The notes beneath the pieces were generated by a model. It was given only the letters and a program-made list of their open reading frames with translations, was not told where the DNA came from and did no database searches. A stretch of DNA of 64,000 bases. Source: Enoplolaimus lenunculus. Its lineage: Eukaryota; Nematoda; Enoplea; Enoplida; Thoracostomopsidae. Location of the stretch: contig JASANG010002134.1 of NCBI GenBank assembly GCA_030248215.1, forward strand, positions 1-64,000. The letters are read 5' to 3'. Within the stretch, counting starts at the first letter, position 1. The number at the start of each line of letters is the position of its first letter. The translations under genes and the position numbers were made by a program. Below are positions 21,401 to 62,769 of this stretch, piece after piece.

Positions 21401-24400
21401 GTACTCATAATTTTTAATAGCGTTACAAATACCCGTAGTAACTAATACAATTCAATAATGAACTGAAAAAGCACAATTATATAAAGACCGTTTCAGGGCA
21501 TACAGCATTCGAAAGTACCTTGCAGCAGCAAGTTCAACCGCCTGAGCCTTATGATAAATTGAAGCTGTGACTAATATACAAAATATATATTAATCACAGT
21601 TTCAATTATAGATTATCTATATTTTATATAATTGTGCGTGCTTCTTTCAACTTCTGGTTGAGTTGTCAGTATGTACGTAATATTAGTTAAAATTATTGTT
21701 ATTAGCGTTTGCGGGAAATTTTTGTCATGTTGAGCAATGTGTAATCTTGCGTTGAGTTGGAAACACGGTCTAGAATGAAAAAAATGGTCCAAAAAGTCGG
21801 TTTGCAAAATTTTAAGCCTGCCCCCCAGGACCCCCAGATCATCTGGGGGGGCCCAGGAAAACTGCCCCCCAGCAAAATCAGCTGCCCCCAGCAAACTCCT
21901 GGGGGCCCCCCAGGAAACGCCCCCCGGCGGACATTTTCAAGCTGTGGACAAGGCAGTTACCTATTTTATTGTTTTTAGGATGGTACATCTAACAGGGTGC
22001 AACCAGAATTACGATTAGGATTACGGTTCAAAATGAGTTTCTATTCCGATTGCGCAATCAATCGGAATCGGAATTTTGAAATTTTAAATTTAATTCTACA
22101 TTCGTTTTATATTGAAAATAATTAATTGATTGTACTTTTGCGGTGACGTATTAAAAATTTTACATAGTGATTATAGTTGAATCCGTATTCCAATGTCGTT
22201 CGACCTTTAAAAATAATTTGAAGTATGCCAAATTTTAAAAAGGTTTAACCCCTGAAATTTTCTCCAATTTAATTTTTCAACAACATGACCACCATGTATC
22301 TGTTCTGAAATCTTTTATAATAGTATTGTTTGTTGCATTGTACGAGGTTTAACATAGTAAAAACACAGTTTAACCACCCGGATTCACGAATTGGTTTGGA
22401 ATATTGCAGGAGCGTCTTACTGTTGCTGAAAGCGTGAACGCGTCGCACTACGACACCATTTGTGTCTTAGAGCGTCAACTGACAGCACTCACTGGTGACT
22501 GGACTCAACAAGAAGCGACGCTCGTCAGTCAGTGTGACGCATTTATAGCGCAACAGAGTTCGCTACAGACGCAACGCGACACCGCAGTCGCGGAACGCGA
22601 CGATGTCGCGTCACGATTAGCAGCGTCTGAACACGACTGTGCGGCGTTGAGTGTCGAATTACGTCGCGCTGAAGCGACGCTTGACGACGCTCAACGGCAG
22701 ACAGACGCGGTGCGTCGCGATTGTGAGAACAAACGTGGTGAGATAGACGAACTCAGTCGGAAACTGGCTGAGATTGAAAGTAAGTTACGTAGGTATTTAA
22801 TGGTGTCTTGAGTTTTAGCACGTGATGAGCTGCACCAGGTCTGGCATGTATTCCGTTTTCTATTGAAGCTATAACAAGTATATAAACCTAACCTGTCATA
22901 GGTTTGCTTAGGGTTTTTCGTCGTAGATTTTGAATACACAGCCTACTGCACGGTTCACATGCAAAATGAATCTTTTGATGATTTCACTTTTGCGTTGGTT
23001 GAATAAAATTGGCCAAGCTACTAGCAAAGTGAGCTGATGGCATAATCAGTTTTGGCGTGCTGGGAACGGTACTGGTGTTGACTGACGGGAAGGTTGTGAG
23101 GGTGCCGCTGCTGGTATTTCGACGGCCCAATCTCGAGTAGAATACTTTTTCGGAGGTACTCCCGGGTTCAACCCAGGATAATTCGATGAGTGGAGAAGCT
23201 TTTCGAAAACCCTTGAAGTAAAAACCAGGGTTAAAATGGAAGTTTTCGCAGTTTTTTGTATTTTTAGCAAATTTATGTTTAAGTTAACTTGTTTGAATGA
23301 ACCTTGGACGTGGTTCTAATCTGTGTTTTTGTGTTTTCGTTTTTATCAATATAATTGTAAACCAAATGGGTTTTTCGAGTGAGGGGTGAACATGGAGATT
23401 AGGTCAAGTGAGGGGGAAGGCAGCTAGCGGAATGCCAACTGCATTATATGGGATGTAAAGGCTAGGGATGGGCGGGCTCATTTCGGCGAGTCTCGCGATT
23501 TGACTGGTATCGGTTTCGTGTTTTCGGATACTCGGTGGTTTGCAACTCGAGACCAAAGAGGTGAAAAAGCGATAAACAATTGCTATTATCTGATCTAATA
23601 TGATTTGAAGAAATTACGTAGCAATATGTTTTGCTCGTATTTTGTGCTTAATGTATATTATATACGTGAACCACTTAAAATTGGGTATTTTTTTACTTCC
23701 CTCCACTCTATGACTGTGTTTATAGAAGGCTCGAGTTTCCCGAAAATGATTACGTATTATATTACATTTAGGTTTATGCTTCCGCTTATGGACGTAGGGA
23801 AATAAACAAGTATATAAAATGGCACAGCACAAGCAAAGTGAATGTGCTTTTTTACAGAATTGCTAACCATGAGTAACGTTTTCATTAATACTGGTACTGA
23901 CGGTCGCATATAATTCGCTTAAGTTCATTTTCATATATTGTGTGCAACGTCTATTATACTTGGATTTGGTGATAGTTTTGGGAAAATTTTCAATGGTTGC
24001 GTTTGTGCCACAATTCCTAAGTGATAAAAAAATGTAAAATAAAGTTTGGCGGCGACTTATTAGTTTAATTTATGAATTAAGTGGCAATATTGAGCAGGTA
24101 AAAATATTCAAAATTTTTGTTACAAATGTCTTATTTTTATTTTCAGTAACGGTTAACAATTGACCGAGACAGAGACCAAAAGTCTCGGTTTCGTTTGGTT
24201 TGGTCTCGGTCACGCTTTTTTAACGGAGACCCCCCATCCTTGGTATGCTATTAGTACCATAGCAAGCCTGGTTCCTTGTTTTGAGGGTTCATGGTTGCAG
24301 GGTTTTCGTGAAGTTCCTGGCCGGCTCGAGCGTTAATCTCCTTTAGCTGAGTAGTCATTGTAAACGCTTTGATCCGAGATACCGGGGTTCAAATCCCAGC

Positions 24401-27139
24401 TTGACACTATGTAACAGATGAAATAAATAATATTTTTGTGAGAAAACGCTAATTATTATAAAAAACGGGATGTTGATTTGACGGTTGCAATATTCAGCGC
24501 TGGTGTATTATAATATCGACAGCCGTATATGATGTATTGATTTTTAAGAAGAAAAATCCGATTGGTATTCGCGAGAAAAGATAATGTATTCGGATGTTTG
24601 TGAACTTGAAAAGTTTCTGAGTGAACAAAAAGAAACAAACGATCGACTGCGAGCTGAAGCGACTGCAGCTGAAGAACATTATGCAAGTCAAGCGGCCAAA
24701 ATTGAATATGATACGAGCCGAAGGTTTGAACAAAGCTTGGCACAAATTAAAGCCAAACTACAGACTGAATTTCAAGTAAGTTCCGGGATTTGCTGTTAAA
24801 AATGTGGGATGGTGTGAGAGCCCTTTTATAAAATATGTAGAGCATCTATAACCAGTTAGTGATAGGTTTTCAAAATCACGAAATGTTGCGGTTGCTGGTC
24901 TTAAATTTTGCACAGAAATAGGGTAAATCAAAACTGAAAATTATGTATATATGATGAATTCTTAATTTCTCCGCTCAGTGATTTGAAAGTTCCAAGACCC
25001 ATCACCAACTGGTGATGGATGCTACACACATTTGAGAATACGGTTACAAATTGCGGGTATAATCGGAATCGGAATAGAAATTTTTCTTCATTTGGTTTTG
25101 TGTTATTGTTACTTGTGTTTCTGAATTAATGATTTAGCCATTTTAAATTGGGTTATTATGTAGGTATGCTCTTATATATTTTCACGTCACCTATCAACAA
25201 TTGTTGGGTACGAATAATTCTTACTAAAAGATTATTTTAGCTGCGTGCTTTAAATCCTTGTACAATTATGTGCGGTGTTTTGCAGCAAAAATTCACAGAA
25301 TTTGAAGCTGAATGCAATCGAGCGTTGCAGAACCAAACGGAGCAATATAAAGCTTTATTGAAAACGCATGAAACAACAACTGCGCGACTTAAACTAGTGG
25401 AAGCGTCAAAACGAGCATTACAAAAGCGATTAATAAATGAGTTTCAAGGTTTCCTTTTATGATTTTTAAAAATCGTAGGACATTAACGAACTCAACAACA
25501 TCAGCTTTTCTTTGTAGTCATAAATATTCGATAAACAAATTAATATTAACGTACTACATAACGCTGTTAGGGAAAAATTCCCAACAACGGCAACGAGGTT
25601 AGAGCAGATTACGAGTTTGCTGTGTACACCGTATCACTGAAATATTCCTCAAACGAATGTTTCACATATCAGGAATTTTTCGGTGGCATGTATTTTTCAT
25701 TTTCCGATTCCGTTTGCGCTAAATTGTAATTCCGGTTGCACTCTGTTTAGCAGTGATTTATTATTCACTAGGTTAACCATGGAGGTAATGTTTTTAACCC
25801 AGTTGTACTCCGTGGTTAACCTGTGCATTATTTTGATATGTAATAAAACTTCTTCAAAAAGATCTGTTTAAGGGATCTTAAAGTTGAAGTATGAAGAAAT
25901 TAAGGAATTAGTCGAAGACACAGGAACACGTCCAAGTTTAAATACAACTAAAATGGAATTGCCAGAGATGTCGCGTACTGCGGCAAACGGACAGAGAGAA
26001 CCACCTGTGATGGGAAGTACTCGAAACAACTGTGAACACGATATCAATACTGCGCAGTTTAGTGCGACATCTACCAGTAACGGTAAGTTGTATTTTGAAA
26101 ATAATAAAGTTATTTGCGTTTTTATATACGGAAACAAAGCGAGATTTTAAAAAGTACGGTCTCCAATTTCACTGAATGACTTAACTGTGTTTCGCTTCTC
26201 GCTCATGAGTATTTTGCTATTTTATCTCATGTGGTCTCGTTTCAGAAATTTTTGGATTCATCACGTTACAGGATGGAAGAGGGTTATTCCTACTTACTCC
26301 GTGTAAGAAATTCACCATTTTGTCGCGATGCGGTTTAGTACTTAAAGAACACTATTATAGTCATCAGTTAGTTGCAATACAACTATCTTGCTGATGCTTC
26401 AAGAAGCTCATTTTTGTTTCAGGAACCTCAGGCACGCGGGTGGAGCACATGGAAAATCTTGAACGGCGAAAAAGAGAACTGCAGTCATATATCAGCAAGG
26501 TTCGCTTTTGCTTATTTTTCATTTTTCGGCACAAAATTTGGAAAAGTGAACGCTGTTTCAATGTGAATAAGATTGTAGCACCATGTTGCAAGCAAACCAT
26601 TGTTTCTTGTATGCTTTCGTTGAAGTCTGTAGCCACAGTGTTGATAGGTATTATGTTTAACGGTTTAACATAGCAGTTCTGAGATGTATTGTTATACGTG
26701 TAAACAAATTCAGCTGACACACTTTAAGATATGGTATGCATTGGGACATGGTCTTGCGTTGCGGTAAAAACCTAGTAGGCTTTCTGATGTACTGTTGTAA
26801 AGCCATCTACTGAAAATACCTAAAAATAGCTTTTGTAAATCAGATTGAATTGTTACAACAACATGAATTAATAATTGGCCAGTGTTACTTTGAGGGGTGT
26901 AACAGTAGCAAACTAAGCCAACACCTGAGCAAAAATTAATCCAAAGCTTAAGCTTGTCGATTATTGTCCCGCGAAAAAAAATGGTTTGCCCCTCAGAGTA
27001 ACATATACCACTCATTTGGCCTCGACAGGAGCATGTTGCTTTATTTTAGATATTACGGCAACAGCAACCGGAACAGGCGGTCAAAGATAGCGGGCTTCCT
27101 TCGTCGAGAACTGGTGGAAGCGGAGCTGGTGGAGTTTGA
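18491..27139 (+). CDS. Centrobin-like centriole protein (complete, 11 exons)
   Basis: Centrobin is a coiled-coil daughter-centriole protein needed for centriole assembly. Exons by splice site and phase: 18491-18506, 18560-18662, 18748-18824, about 19050-19985, 20714-20853, 22410-22779, 24549-24775, 25286-25448, 25873-26082, 26423-26499, 27050-27139. They sum to 2409 nt, 802 residues plus TGA; human centrobin is about 900. Residues 1-370 are polar and serine-rich. Residues 378-425 carry RLHCERRIGLLQKQLLD, matching the KHCERHIQSLQ segment of human centrobin. The next exon (ERLTVAES, VLERQLTAL, TGDW) aligns with the following human stretch. A coiled coil continues to about 680, with a short polar tail. 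The ATG at 18491 was chosen because it alone keeps frame into exon 2; the exon 3/4 junction is the least certain. The call rests on remembered family sequence. Confidence 0.78.
19050..19985 (+). CDS. Centrobin-like gene exon 4: long polar N-terminal region
   Basis: The large exon ends at a GTAAGT donor in phase 1. It encodes a serine-, asparagine- and charge-rich region without a recognised domain, probably disordered, as in the N-terminal part of centrobins. Near its end LHAEQERIKRM begins a short helix. The 5' acceptor is uncertain: CACTAG before 19050 matches the preceding phase-1 donor, while TTTAG before 19027 would need a phase-2 donor near 18846. Confidence 0.75.
20428..20597. mobile_element. 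MITE family G, short copy
   Basis: Begins AGGGATGGGCGG and ends ACACCCAT, with inner inverted words GGTCTCGGTC and GACCGAGACC. A longer related element sits at 23463-24241 and a fragment at about 60365-60470. Located in intron 4 of the centrobin-like gene. Confidence 0.65.
21143..21935. repeat. Pair of C-rich runs bounding about 0.8 kb
   Basis: Positions 21160-21305 and 21820-21935 are strings of five to ten C's separated by short A/T-rich gaps, with AGCAAAA and GGAAAA words recurring in both. The sequence TGGGGGCCCTCCAGGA near 21293 and TGGGGGCCCCCCAGGA near 21898 is nearly identical. The minus strand would have high G-quadruplex potential. Lies in intron 5 of the centrobin-like gene. Confidence 0.6.
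22410..22779 (+). CDS. Centrobin-like gene exon 6: coiled-coil core
   Basis: After ATATTGCAG the exon reads a continuous heptad-like coiled coil (ERQLTALTGDW, DCAALSVELRRAEAT). Codon use is markedly GC-richer at third positions than the surrounding introns, a strong sign of coding. The donor GTAAGT leaves phase 1, consistent with exon 7. Confidence 0.85.
23463..24241. mobile_element. MITE family G, long copy
   Basis: Starts TAGGGATGGGCGGGC and ends GAGACCCCCCATCC, with GTCTCGGTTTCG and GACCGAGACAG in inverted relation near its right end. About 780 bp, with no credible coding frame. In intron 6 of the centrobin-like gene. Confidence 0.6.
24340..24415 (+). other. tRNA-like A/B-box sequence
   Basis: TTTAGCTGAGTAGT resembles an A box and GGGGTTCAAATCCCAG a B box, about 35 bp apart. 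No acceptor stem pairs, so this is a tRNA-derived repeat or decayed tRNA, not a gene. Confidence 0.4.
24549..25448 (+). CDS. Centrobin-like gene exons 7 and 8: coiled coil continued
   Basis: Exon 7 (24549-24775) reads ELEKFLSEQKETNDRLRAEA and FEQSLAQIKAKLQTEFQ. Exon 8 (25286-25448) reads QKFTEFEAECNRALQNQ and KALLKTHETT. Both keep frame across a GTAAGT donor and a TTTTGCAG acceptor. A family D MITE lies in the intron between them (24836-25028). Confidence 0.82.
24836..25028. mobile_element. MITE family D, copy 1
   Basis: Left ATGTAGAGCATCTATAACCA and right GGTGATGGATGCTACACAC are inverted repeats with a palindromic TCACCAACTGGTGA core. Related copies lie at 47021-47210, and fragments near 53475-53530 and 58090-58140. 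Confidence 0.7.
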
Positions 27140-28883
27140 TTTTTATTACAATAATGCAATAATTGAAATTTATATTTATGCTATTGTGAGAAGTTCGTGA
27201 TATATTATCTTTATGAAACCCCAAACCACAATCTCGTATTGTTTTATCCCGATGTACGCTTATCGATCTGAATCCCGTTAGCGTTGCACCAATTTCTGAC
27301 CAGACTAACCCCGTTAGAATGGACAATTTGTTTGCAGAATAGTAAAACTAACCCCGTTAGCGTTACCAGACTGCGTTTTCTTGCTATCTCATGGATTCTT
27401 CAAGTTTTCCAATACTCCATAAAACTACAGCACCTGGTGCTGTAAAGCTTGAAACGCGCTATGCACAACCAAGATAAATAACGCCCGACTGTTTCCTTCA
27501 CATTAGACTTCCATGGCACTATTAGATTCAAATCACTCTAGGATACAGAAACCTTTCCACAACATACATATGTATATAAACCTGGTACAAACTGTCGAAA
27601 ATCAAAAACCGTAAAACGAGTCAATATGCAGCCGTTTTCAAGATACCCGAATTCATAATAAATTCAGGTCCTGGCTACTCCATGGGTGTCCCGATCTCAT
27701 TTGCAGGTCAACCGACACTCAGAAGTGGGTGTCCGCTAACCTACGCAGATCTGACCAACAACAACACAACAACAATGAAACTGAGACACCCATATTGGGC
27801 GCGGACGTAGCCTAGCTATGCCGTTAACCGCAATACTAGCAAAAATGAATGCAAAACTTTTCAATGGCCATGCAAGGCCCAGGTAAGTTGTATATACATT
27901 GCGGACACAGCCACCATAGCATACATTATTTTCCTAACGCCTTCTACCAACGCCTAAGCGTAACATAAGTTCTAAGACACTAGGCAGAGCCAGGTATTCC
28001 TTTAAGGTGTGGTTTTAGGGTTTGGTTTAGTTTTTAGTTTGAAGTATGGTTTAAGAGAGACGCACCCACGTACAGTAATCATTTTTTGTTGTTGCGTTTC
28101 GTTGGTGTAATTTTTAACTTTCAGCTAGTATATCACTGGATTTAACAATTTTTTATGTGCCTGGTATACGAATATAAACAAAGATAACAATGTTATTTCA
28201 TGTTGTCGGTCCTAACAGAAATTTTCGGTATAAGATGGTATTTTGAATATAAACTAAAATATAATTTTATACCATGTTTTTTGTCGTTATACAACTACTC
28301 GCTTCGGTTTTTCACGGAAGTCATCTGAATTCTGAAGTTCTCGTAGTTTATTATTGCAAGTTTCTTTGGAACAATAATTCAGTTTTAACTTAGTATTTCC
28401 ATCAGTCTTTTTGTAAACGGTGTTTGAATATAATTTTAAATGTTGAAAGCTGGGTGGAACGAAGATGATAGCCGAACTTCAAGCATTTTCCTCGTTTTAT
28501 CTTTTATTATATTTATATGACTGCGAATATTGTGTTTATAAAACAACTACGGCAAAATATAATGTTCCCTCGTGTCGATTTCATTATTCTATTTCAATCT
28601 GGGATTCGCACCCACAGATTCACTGGCGGAAGGCGTTTGAACAAAACGTGTCACAAGCTGCCACGGTTATAACGTGAACCCCGCATGATACCACAGAATT
28701 TGTTTAAAGCAGCAGTTTATAACTGCAGGAATGTGCAGTTGTGAAACGGTCGTATCGCTAGTATTCTGATACAGTTCAATGGAGGGTAACATTTTCAAGC
28801 GAATTGTATCGTGTTTTGGTATAAAAACCTGTATACTTTTTAAATTCTGGTTCCATTTTCGTAACTTGTACTTCCTGTTGCAG
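27140..28883. other. Intergenic sequence after the centrobin-like gene
   Basis: No supported exon. No canonical AATAAA follows the centrobin-like stop closely. Repeat fragments include one shared with 674-740 (near 27660-27720) and one shared with 11280-11335 (TATAACGTGAACCCCGCAT near 28668). Confidence 0.4.
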
Positions 28884-30217
28884 CCTGTTACTCGGGTACA
28901 GAGCTGGACGCGGAGATTTCGTATCCTCTGGGTCAGGCTCACTCAATCTTTTGGTTTAAGTATTCTTCATCACCAAGATATTCCTCGTATAAACCACCAG
29001 GTACATGTTAATGGAAACATCTCTGTACACTCAGGTTTAGGATGTCTATAAAACTTACAAAACAAACGGATCACAACTTTCCCTCATAAAATTTGTTAAA
29101 ACCTCACTGGGCCACATTAACTACGGGCTCGATTCTGATGTTATATAACCACCCAGAAATAGAAGAACACCTACGAATTTAATCATACAAAAGCATAATA
29201 CAAATCATACAGAAAGCTTAAAGTAAAATATATATAACGCCGCTGACTCTTGCTAAATGATCGTTTTCGTTTTAGAAATGAGGAGTCTTGTTCACCGGAT
29301 TATTAACGAGATAGAAAATGTTTGGATCAGAAATATAAGTATAAGTAATTCGGAACCGTTTGGGGTCAAAACTATGGCCGGTGCGCAAATTAGTTCGCAC
29401 GCCGCATTTTACACCAACCGTTCTTCAGCTAAAATATGCGTAATTTTTCAATTTGCATAAAGCCTAAAAAATTGATTTACACATTATCTCAAGTATATAT
29501 ACTTAATCTAGAAGCTGTGAACAATTTGTCACAAGGTTTAAGTACTCGTAAAATCTGGCTCCAGTTTCGAGATGTTTTGCTAACTGAATACTTACAACAA
29601 ACGAATATTACTGGAACATAATTAAATATATATCATCATAGCATCACAAAATACAGGTATATATATTCACCAACAAAACATGGTCCAAAAATGCCAAAGG
29701 TAAAAATGTAATTAAAAGACAGTTTGTAGCGCAAAATATATTGGCACAAAATGCAGAAAATTTCTAAAATCAGCAAATATATACAAGTGTACGCAGGGGA
29801 CAACCGGAGATAGGTACAAAGTTTCGGAGCAGGAGTTCAACAAAATGTATACCGGAGACTGATGTCTACTAAGCGGTGAAACGAAATCAGGTAGTTAACA
29901 TTAGAATCGGTGGAGATCCAGGATATTTTAAAGGTGGTATATGGGCTAATGCTTAGGGCCAAATATCTGTCAAGCGTGGACAAACATTTTGATTTTGCAC
30001 TTAACACTAATTTTTGCGAATTCCGACAATTTATTCATCAACGTTGTACCAGAAGTTAAAGCGAAACACGCTCAGAGAGACAAAATTTGTCAATTCACGG
30101 AAAATTTTACAACCGAAATTGCCGGAACGTCTGCCACAAATTCTATCGGAACCCGAACCGGACTTCGAGGAAAACCTCTGGTTGTACGCTGCTGTACAAG
30201 CATGCAGAAATTTATAA
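28884..30217 (+). CDS. Unrecognised gene, partial exon set
   Basis: I do not recognise this gene. Coding-like exons with good acceptors are: 28884-29000 (after TTCCTGTTGCAG; reads GTELDAEISYPLGQAHSIFW), 29276-29344 (after TCGTTTTAG; RSLVHRIINEIENVWIRN), a segment from 29512 to about 29617 (AVNNLSQGLSTRKIWLQF), and a terminal exon 30053-30217 (after TTGTACCAG; KILQPKLPERLPQ, PEPDFEENLWLYAAVQ, stop TAA). Phases match between the first three (phase 1) but not into the last, so an exon or donor is missed. The 5' end is unknown. The terminal exon is followed by AATAAA at 30352. A related tail is found at 14259-14438. It may be a host gene or a dispersed coding repeat. Confidence 0.35.
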
Positions 30218-30351
30218 AACTGAATAGCATTTTGGCGGCGTTAGACATGCGTGGTGCAGGCCAATGCCGGACGGAGCCGCAGGATAAAAATGTTTTTATA
30301 AATTGTGGCTCTTGTGAAGATCAAAGGTGTAACGTTTATCCGCACGACTGC

Positions 30352-30357
30352 AATAAA
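30352..30357 (+). promoter_or_regulatory. Candidate polyadenylation signal
   Basis: Canonical AATAAA lies 135 bp after the TAA of the unrecognised terminal exon. In AT-rich sequence such hexamers are common by chance. Confidence 0.35.
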
Positions 30358-30849
30358 ATTAACTTAAGCTTTCGACTATTGTTATTTGCTTAGGTATATG
30401 CTCATGCTTAGGCTTAAGAATATGCTTATAAGTACTACCGTTACGGCCCTGTTTTATACACTGACCCCAATTGTTATGCGGTGCCGTACGGCGAATCACT
30501 TGCGTTGCACTTGCCGTACGGTACTATTTCTACTGAAATTATTGAATCACTGGGTTGTTTCAACTCTGTATGGCACCTAACGCCAGTAAAACATGTAAAC
30601 AAAACACGACGCAGTACAACAGGTGCAAAACCGAAAGCTCTAGGAGCATATGGAGCCGTATTTTCAACAGTGTGCAGCACCTATCGCCAGTAAAGTAATA
30701 GGTCTCAAACAAGAAAGCGACCGCAGCTATGAAACTCAGTACCTACCTGACAGTAGAAGTAAAGCAAATCAAGTTCAAGAAATCAGTTTAAACCTTGAAC
30801 CATACCATTTTCTGGTTAGACAGTTATAAGACCAATTACCAACTGGTAC

Positions 30850-31113
30850 ACTCGTAAATTTCAGTGAGTTGATTATAAACTCAGAATGAGTTGAATCACT
30901 CAGCCTATGAGTTAGGACTATCAGAACTCAGAATTTTTCGCTGATTCAATTCATACTGAGTCAACTTTAATCAACTTACCCATAGTCAACTCAATTCAGA
31001 GTGAGAATAAATTCAACTGAGAGTGAGTTGATGGTTATTGACATTTCTATAATTCAGAAATAACTAACTCGCTAGCTGAATTAATTAATCAACTCGTTGG
31101 AATTTACAGTGAA
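30850..31113. mobile_element. MITE family H (fold-back)
   Basis: The left end GTAAATTTCAGTGAGTTGAT and the right end ATCAACTCGTTGGAATTTAC are inverted repeats. Between them are repeated GAGTTGA/TCAACTC words, so most of the 260 bp can fold back. It lies between the unrecognised gene and the RhoGEF 3' end. Confidence 0.72.
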
Positions 31114-32837
31114 TAATAAGCTCTACACAACAACAAATAAAAAACTCGAAAATATCAGTATATATGCATACAAATGAACACCCATAGTATATATGAATGG
31201 CGTTATAAACACGAAAATTATACACATTACTATCACTAGTGTGCTTTGCCTCAAAAATCAACTTGGTAGAATTCGTTATTTCATTAATTGAGCGGTTCAA
31301 AAGACAAAACATTAAACCAGTTGAAAATAGGAGACGAATTTTTAATATTTGCAATGATGCAAATAACATCTTCAGCTTTGACAACCAACAAAATCATATA
31401 TAAATGTTTTTCTATGTACACACAAAGTAAACTATAAAGCTCACACATATATATTTATATATTAAAACCAAATTTACCAATTTTTTCGTCCATATGTCTT
31501 TTCCTTGTATCAGACAGCGTTTTCGATTGGTCTCGAGATATACGGCGCGCACGATGTGCCATAACGAAAATAGCAGCTACTGACAACACAAACGTAATTG
31601 ATAATGAAAAAGAGCGTTAGTTACTTGCCTCGAGTCAAAGTCATGCTTATCTTGGCACAATAAAACAACAAAAAATGTCCAGTAAACAGTATTTCATGCC
31701 GGAATAAAATCACATTGACGATGAATATATGCAATGCATAGTCAACAGATCAATAAACTTCCAATTATCAATACTTTTGTGATCACGTCTAATTTTTTGG
31801 GCCACAAACCATGCCCTTGAGACCCAAAAACGCAAATGAGAGTGAAAAGTTCAAAAATCTATCAGAAAATGGTATAAATTCTACCATTTTTTGCAACCCT
31901 GGGTCGGTGGGCTCATAATGGAAAAGAACCAAAACCTCCGACACCGTTATCTTTGGTAGAATTTAGAAATCGCCCAAGAGTAAAGCTACAGTTTGAGATA
32001 ATAGTTACAAACCTAACCTGTCTTAAAAAATGCTTTGTTTCAGACTAAGGTGTCTTAGCACCCCCTAAGTGCATATCCGTGAGCTATAAATACGTCAAAC
32101 ATGTCCGAGACAGACTGCGTGAACAGGGTCCTACTGGGTTTTAAATTTTATGAAAAGATTAATTCAAACCTGAAAGACAAAACAAAAAACATAACAGTGG
32201 TAGCTCAGAATTGATAACCGCATATTAGTGCTCAAAGATAGCATTTCTTGATTAAAATACGTAACTCTTTTAGTTGCGTCCTCAAAATTTTGTCGCAAAG
32301 CCAATCTTTGGTGTTATCCTAAACAAAACCACAATTTCAATTAGTCGCAAATACAGCATTGCACACCTTATTTCCAAAAATCAAGTCATATCAATTAAAA
32401 TCCAACCACATCGGCTTAATTCAAGCCAAACAGTGCGGAACCTTTTCACCATCATAGACGCAGTTATAACCGTGTCAAAGACTTCGTTGCAATGCCGGTA
32501 GCCCCCAAATGCTTGAAAATATTTTTCGCGATGTTTTACTCAGACTACAACTTTTTACATTTTTACCAGTTTTTCCAATCAAACTAAAAAAAGTACTAAC
32601 TTAATAATACGCACCACCTTTAATATTCAAACCGAAATCCGATGTTTGTGCTGTAAACTGTTACTATGGTTTCATTCCACTATCATGAAAGTAGTCGTGA
32701 GCTTTTCATCGACGTCGCTATCAAATCAGTGCCAAGTCCATGAAAATTGATGCATTCTTTTGTTCAAATTTCACGTTCAGCACCCACCAGCGCTAATCTT
32801 ACAACCCACTGCTATGGTTACATCAAATCTGGGCGTC
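31114..32837. other. Convergent intergenic region
   Basis: Holds the 3' flank of the minus-strand RhoGEF gene. No gene is supported. ATTAAA read on the minus strand near 32620 is a possible variant polyadenylation signal for the RhoGEF, about 300 bp after its stop. Confidence 0.4.
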
Positions 32838-32920
32838 GCCATAGTTACTTTACCTCACCCATCTGTCCCAGCATTCCCATAGTTACTCGACCACACCACT
32901 GTGGCCCAGCATTCCCATAG

Positions 32921-32930
<10 letters not shown>
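32838..32930 (-). repeat. 38-bp tandem repeat starting at the RhoGEF stop codon
   Basis: On the minus strand the unit AGTAACTATGGGAATGCTGG plus about 18 bp occurs twice and then partially again. The first unit begins at the AAG-TAA that ends the RhoGEF frame. Confidence 0.75.
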
Positions 32931-62461
<29,531 letters not shown>

Positions 62462-62519
62462 CTAGGTTATGAAATGTAGAGGTGGGTTGAAAGTTGGTTC
62501 ACCCGCCACCGACAACTAC

Positions 62520-62576
62520 ATCTGTGGCATAGCAATACTGTTGTATAGGATCAACGTTAGCGTTTGCCAATTTGAT
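62520..62576 (-). CDS. Possible extra upstream RhoGEF exon
   Basis: Nineteen codons (IKLANANVDPIQQYCYATD) lie between a GGTTTTTGAG acceptor and a GTAGTT donor, in phase 0 as exon 62461-62263 requires. No family match is evident and the intron would be only 58 bp, so this is tentative. Confidence 0.25.
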
Positions 62577-62769
62577 CTCAAAAACCAGTATAATTCAGTA
62601 CACCACTGTCATAAAATATTATCCTTATCAATTTCGTTTGTGCCTTAAAATTACACATTCCAACTCAAAACCATGTTCCCTAAGCAGGTTTGCCTCTAAT
62701 TTTTACCCAAAAATATCAAAAGGTCATATTAGTACACCTTAAATAACGCGTGCTAACACTTATTGAGCG

